Shown: one piece after another, positions 4,920 through 7,848 of the stretch
Layout: each line of letters starts with the position of its first letter
Numbering within the stretch: position 1 is the first letter of the stretch
NCBI RefSeq assembly: GCF_030042015.1
Contig: NZ_JASIAL010000202.1
Span: forward strand, 1-7,848
Source of the DNA: Trebonia sp030042015
Lineage (GTDB): Bacteria > Actinomycetota > Actinomycetes > Streptosporangiales > Streptosporangiaceae
Direction of reading: 5' to 3'
DNA length: 7,848 nt
Program-made: the position numbers and the translations under genes
Notes under the pieces: generated by a model
Told to the model about the DNA's origin: nothing
What the model saw: the letters and a program-made list of their open reading frames with translations, nothing else
Database searches by the model: none

Positions 4920-6199
4920 TGTTCCTCAACGACGACGAGAAGGCGATGCGCGACGGTGCCGAGGGCGCCGCGGTCGCGGCTGCCATGGACCTGCTGATCA
5001 GGTACGGCCAGGCGCTCGACGCCGAGCGGCTGTGCGACGTCCGCAACGTCGCGGGCACGATGACCCAGCCGTCGCCGGTCAAGGCGCGGCTCGTCAGGGA
5101 AGGCGGCTGGGACAAGGCGTTCGCGGTCATCAACCTGGACAGCGACGAGGACCTGGAAATCCCGAGCATGCGGGTGCCGACCTGCCAGCTGCAGCACGGC
5201 TTCGGGCAGGACGCGCTGGACATCGTCCCCTACCCCAAGCAGAACATCGAGCTGCAGGCCAGCGCCGAGTCCTTCTACGGGCGGCACGGGGTGAACATCC
5301 TGGCCACCTGCACGCCCTACCAGGTCGGCAACCTGCCGATGCGCGGCGAGCACTGCGCGTGGATGGAGTCCTCAGCGGTCATCTACGCCAACTCCGTCCT
5401 CGGGGCGCGGACGAACTGCGAGGGCATCGCCTCCACCGGCGCCGCCTCGCTGACCGGCAAGATCCCGTGCTGGGGCAACCACAGGGACGAGAACCGCCAC
5501 GGCACGCACCACATCGAGGTCAACGTCCGGGTCGACAACTTCCAGGACTGGGGCATGCTCGGCTACTTCGCAGGCGGCGTGGCCGGCGAGGACCACCCAG
5601 TGATCACCGGCGACATCAGCAGGCCGGACCTGACCGAGCTCAAGCACTTCGGCGCGGCGGCGGCCACCTCGGGCGGCGTCGAGCTCTACCACATCCCCGG
5701 CATCACCCCGGAAGCGCCGGCGCTCGGGGCCGCGTTCGGCGGCCGCAGGCCGCCGCAACCAGTCGGCTACGGCCCGGCCGAGCGCCGCGCCGTCTACGAG
5801 ACGCTCAACGAGATCGGCACGTCCGGCGACGTGGACTTCGTGCTGCTCGGCTGCCCGCACGCCTCGGTGGACCAGATCCGCAAGACGGCGGCCCTGCTCG
5901 ATGGCAAGCGCCTGTCCGCGAGCACCGAACTGTGGCTGATGGCACCGCGCGCGCTCAAGGACATCGCGGACCGCAGCGGCTACACCGAGACGATCGAGCG
6001 GGCCGGCGCCCGGCTGCTGGCCGACTCCTGCCCGGCGATGTCACGGGCCGCGCCGAAGGGCACGAAGGTGTTCGCCACCGACTCCGCCAAGCAGGCGCAC
6101 TACCTGCCCGCGATCCTCGGCATCGAGGCCTGGTTCGGCACGCTCGAGGAGTGCGTGGACGCCGCGGTCACCGGCCGCTGGAACGGAGGGCTGACCTGA
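4916..6199 (+). CDS. aconitase X catalytic (large) subunit, AcnX / DUF521 family
   Basis: The 427-residue protein matches the AcnX catalytic domain (PF04412) over its whole length. Visible family blocks are the N-terminal LNDDEKAMRDGAEG, ATCTPYQVGNLP (130-141), WMESSAVIYANSVLGARTNC (149-168), GCPHAS (312-317), LADSCPAM (368-375) and FATDSAKQAHYLP (386-398), ending in WFGTLEECVDAAVTGRW. Cys132, Cys313 and Cys372 sit where the family places its Fe-S cluster cysteines. AcnX enzymes dehydrate hydroxy acids: bacterial forms act on cis-3-hydroxy-L-proline and archaeal ones on mevalonate 5-phosphate. Here the enzyme is split, with the swivel domain encoded separately at 6264. The segment after residue 40 diverges from the usual form and the protein has additional cysteines (40, 90, 147, 168, 185, 413), so a different substrate is possible. 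ATG 4916 overlaps the previous stop; ATG 4919 is an equally good start, being 6 bases from GGAG at 4909-4912. Confidence 0.88.
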   Translation: MMFLNDDEKAMRDGAEGAAVAAAMDLLIRYGQALDAERLCDVRNVAGTMTQPSPVKARLVREGGWDKAFAVINLDSDEDLEIPSMRVPTCQLQHGFGQDALDIVPYPKQNIELQASAESFYGRHGVNILATCTPYQVGNLPMRGEHCAWMESSAVIYANSVLGARTNCEGIASTGAASLTGKIPCWGNHRDENRHGTHHIEVNVRVDNFQDWGMLGYFAGGVAGEDHPVITGDISRPDLTELKHFGAAAATSGGVELYHIPGITPEAPALGAAFGGRRPPQPVGYGPAERRAVYETLNEIGTSGDVDFVLLGCPHASVDQIRKTAALLDGKRLSASTELWLMAPRALKDIADRSGYTETIERAGARLLADSCPAMSRAAPKGTKVFATDSAKQAHYLPAILGIEAWFGTLEECVDAAVTGRWNGGLT

Positions 6200-6267
6200 T
6201 GTTCGCCGACCGCTTGACATTCGGAATCGCATTCGATTACGCTATCGATGACGGGAGCAGGGGATGA
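6199..6267 (+). other. possible 22-codon mini-ORF bridging the two aconitase X genes
   Basis: An ATG at 6199-6201 overlaps the large-subunit stop (TGATG). It follows GGAGGG (6185-6190) at an 8-base spacing and opens a frame of 22 codons, MFADRLTFGIAFDYAIDDGS plus RG. The frame ends at TGA 6265-6267, overlapping the small-subunit start (ATGA at 6264-6267). It therefore fills the 64-base gap exactly and could pass ribosomes from the large to the small subunit gene, keeping the two in balance. The peptide resembles nothing recognised. Chance is a real alternative for so short a frame, and the same bases also contain a promoter-like sequence. Confidence 0.3.
6214..6243 (+). promoter_or_regulatory. 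candidate internal promoter upstream of the aconitase X small subunit
   Basis: A consensus -35 TTGACA (6214-6219) stands 18 bases before TACGCT (6238-6243, matching TANNNT). Initiation would fall around 6250, giving a short leader that still includes the GGGAG (6253-6257) ribosome site of the small subunit gene. This is the best sigma-70-type match seen on the plus strand in the window and lies in an AT-rich gap. It could give separate expression of the small subunit and IlvD-like dehydratase. Confidence 0.35.
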
Positions 6268-6698
6268 GCGGCGTCATCCTCCACGGGAGAACCGTCGTCC
6301 CCGGCGTTGTCGAGGGCGAGGCCCTGGTCTCGCACGAGCCCATCTCCGGCTGGGGCGGGATCGACCCCATGCGCGGCGTGATCATCGAGCCCAGGCACGA
6401 GCTCTTCGGCGTGTGCTTCAGCGGCAAGATCCTCGTCTTCCCCAGCGCCAAGGGGTCGTCCGGCTGGTCGGGGTTCTTCCAGACGACGCGGCTGAGCGGC
6501 ACCGCGCCGATCGGCATGGTGATCGGCCGCATCTCCACCAAGTCGGCGCTGGGTGCCGTGGTCACCCGGGTGCCGACCGTCACCGATCTCGACGCCGACC
6601 CGTGCGAGGCCATCGCGACCGGTGACTGGGTCCGCGTCGACGCGGGCAACGGCACTGTGGCGGTGGAAAAGAGGCGAGGAGAACATGAACCTGCGTAG
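6264..6698 (+). CDS. aconitase X swivel (small) subunit, DUF126 family
   Basis: The 144-residue protein matches the AcnX swivelling domain (PF01989). It begins with the typical strand-turn VVPGVVEGEALVS, then GWGGIDPMRGVI, and carries the signature block FSGKILVFPSAKGSSGWSGF (52-71) followed by GTAPIGMVI. The GKxLVFP..KGSS region contributes the conserved lysine and serine (Lys63, Ser65/Ser66) that meet substrate at the interface with the large subunit. The two subunits together form the active dehydratase; this split arrangement is the type II architecture, whereas some bacteria fuse them. GGGAG at 6253-6257 serves as ribosome site for ATG 6264. The 3' end overlaps the next gene by 14 bases, so translation is probably coupled to the IlvD-like dehydratase. 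Confidence 0.88.
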   Translation: MSGVILHGRTVVPGVVEGEALVSHEPISGWGGIDPMRGVIIEPRHELFGVCFSGKILVFPSAKGSSGWSGFFQTTRLSGTAPIGMVIGRISTKSALGAVVTRVPTVTDLDADPCEAIATGDWVRVDAGNGTVAVEKRRGEHEPA

Positions 6699-7848
6699 CA
6701 ACTACGAGCCGGGCACGTCCCGGTGGGCGACCCGCCGGGCCATGTGGCTCGCGCTCGGCCTGTCGGACGAGGACATGGTCAAGCCGAAGATCGCGATCGT
6801 GAACTCCTCGTCGCAGCTGGCGATCTGCTTCAGCCACCTGGACGAGATCGCCCGCCGCGCCAAGCGCGCGATCGAGCTGGCCGGCGGCGTCGGGTTCGAG
6901 GTGCGCACGGCCGCGCCGAGCGACTTCATCACCAGCGCCGGGCATCGCGGCGGGTACATCCTGTCGGCCCGCGACCTGATCACCAACGACATCGAGGTCC
7001 AGGTGGAAGGCGCGCTGCTCGACGGCATGATCTGCCTGGCCTCCTGCGATAAGACCGGCCCCGGCCAGCTGATGGCCGCCGCCCGGCTGAACATCCCCAC
7101 GATCATCGTCGCCTGCGGCTACCAGCCGAGCGGCACCTACAAGGGCAGGCACTGCGACATCGAGGACGTGTTCCTGGCCGCGGGCCACGTCGCCAACGGG
7201 CGGCTGTCCGTGGACGAGCTCACCGGGATGAGCGAGAACGCGGTGCTCGGCCCGGGCGTGTGCGCCGGCATCGGCACCGCCAACACGATGCACCTGGCCT
7301 GCGAGGCCCTGGGCATGGCGCTGCCCGGCAGCACGCCGGTGCGGGCCAACAGCGAGCCGATGTGGCGGGCGGTCGACCAGGCCGCCGAGCGGATCGTCGA
7401 GATGATCGCCGAGGACCTGAAGCCGCGCGACATCCTGACGCCCGCCGCGTTCCGCAACGCGGTCACCGCGATCTTGTCGGTGAGCGGGTCGATCAACTCG
7501 GTCAAGCACCTGCAGGCGATCGCGGCCGAGGCCGAATGCGACGTGGACGTGTACCGGCTGTTCGAGCAGCTCGCCGACCACGTGCCGCTGCTGACCGCCA
7601 TCCGGCCCAACGGCGAGACCTCGATCGAGGAGTTCGAGGACGCCGGCGGCACCCGCGCGGTCATGAAGCAGCTCGCCGGCCGGTCCGCGCCACCAGGAGA
7701 GGAAAGCCTGCTGGACACAGGCGCCCGCACCGTCACCGGCAAGACCGTCGCGCAGAACCTGGACGGCGTCACGGTGGCGGACGAGGAGGTCATCCGGCCG
7801 CCGGAGCGGGCGCTCGGGCGGCGGCCCACGATCGTGCTGATCCGCGGC
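6685..7848 (+). CDS. IlvD/Edd-family dehydratase, N-terminal 388 residues (cut by window end)
   Basis: The frame is open from ATG 6685 to the window edge. The family is usually about 570 residues, so roughly two thirds is seen. Three cysteines occur at the cluster-ligand positions of dihydroxy-acid dehydratase: Cys48 in AICFSHLDE, Cys121 in CDKTGPGQLMAAARLNIPTI and Cys193 in GVCAGIGTANTM. This suggests a [2Fe-2S] enzyme, with Lys123 corresponding to the metal-ligand lysine. The family's usual GGSTNAVLHL motif appears as SGSINSVKHL (267-276), and ANSEPMW (221-227) follows the LPG turn, so the protein is not typical branched-chain IlvD. Sugar-acid or other hydroxy-acid dehydration is more likely. 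GAGGAGA (6675-6681) precedes the ATG, which lies inside the end of the aconitase X small subunit gene. Co-transcription with aconitase X and the flavoprotein suggests it acts in the same catabolic route. Confidence 0.87.
   Translation, partial: MNLRSNYEPGTSRWATRRAMWLALGLSDEDMVKPKIAIVNSSSQLAICFSHLDEIARRAKRAIELAGGVGFEVRTAAPSDFITSAGHRGGYILSARDLITNDIEVQVEGALLDGMICLASCDKTGPGQLMAAARLNIPTIIVACGYQPSGTYKGRHCDIEDVFLAAGHVANGRLSVDELTGMSENAVLGPGVCAGIGTANTMHLACEALGMALPGSTPVRANSEPMWRAVDQAAERIVEMIAEDLKPRDILTPAAFRNAVTAILSVSGSINSVKHLQAIAAEAECDVDVYRLFEQLADHVPLLTAIRPNGETSIEEFEDAGGTRAVMKQLAGRSAPPGEESLLDTGARTVTGKTVAQNLDGVTVADEEVIRPPERALGRRPTIVLIRG

Noticed and set aside
4897..6267. Plus-strand open frame of 456 codons over the aconitase X large subunit
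   Set aside because: It is a GC-driven shadow of the real gene, with Arg/Gly-rich translation and no family motif. Only its last 22 codons, from 6199, deserve notice as a mini-ORF.
6580..7581. Minus-strand open frame of 333 codons opposite the IlvD-like gene
   Set aside because: It is an antisense shadow. The plus strand carries all three cluster cysteines of the IlvD/Edd family.

Overview
The window is very GC-rich with strong G/C bias at third codon positions, and it carries gene families typical of high-GC Gram-positive bacteria. It most likely comes from an actinomycete chromosome (inference; no rRNA or tRNA is present to fix the taxon). Five complete or nearly complete genes, one gene end and one decayed transposase can be read. 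About 1.2 kb is repeat-rich DNA with no credible gene.

Layout. (1) 2-337: C-terminal end of a P-loop, adenylate-kinase-like protein. (2) 338-1071: about 730 bases without an intact gene, holding a decayed IS4-type insertion sequence. It has a frameshifted transposase N-terminal fragment at 474-619, three copies of an end-like motif (341, 871, and inverted at 994-1013), and two short tandem repeats. (3) 1072-2001, minus strand: an S1C (HtrA/Deg-like) trypsin-fold serine protease with one PDZ domain and no visible export signal. (4) 2002-2467: a long intergenic region with an AT-rich promoter-like spot for the protease and two families of imperfect tandem repeats, ending in a LysR-type palindrome. 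(5) 2468-3409: a NodD-like LysR-type regulator. (6) 3410-3587: a compact control region with three separate inverted repeats. (7) 3588 to the window end: a tightly packed operon of an FAD-dependent oxidoreductase (PF12831 type), aconitase X large subunit, aconitase X small (swivel) subunit, and an IlvD/Edd-family dehydratase cut off by the window edge.

How the genes may work together. The four operon genes overlap or nearly abut (ATGA overlap at 4916, a 14-base overlap at 6685), so they are probably co-transcribed and translationally coupled. They encode one flavin oxidoreductase and two different Fe-S dehydratases. Bacterial aconitase X enzymes are known as cis-3-hydroxy-L-proline dehydratases, and IlvD/Edd enzymes dehydrate dihydroxy acids and sugar acids. 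The combination therefore suggests a catabolic route for a hydroxylated carboxylic or imino acid, with the LysR protein as the probable inducer-responsive regulator. The substrate cannot be read from the window. No delta-1-pyrroline-2-carboxylate reductase or transporter is present here, so a hydroxyproline role is only one possibility. This operon is the most promising candidate for an undescribed pathway.
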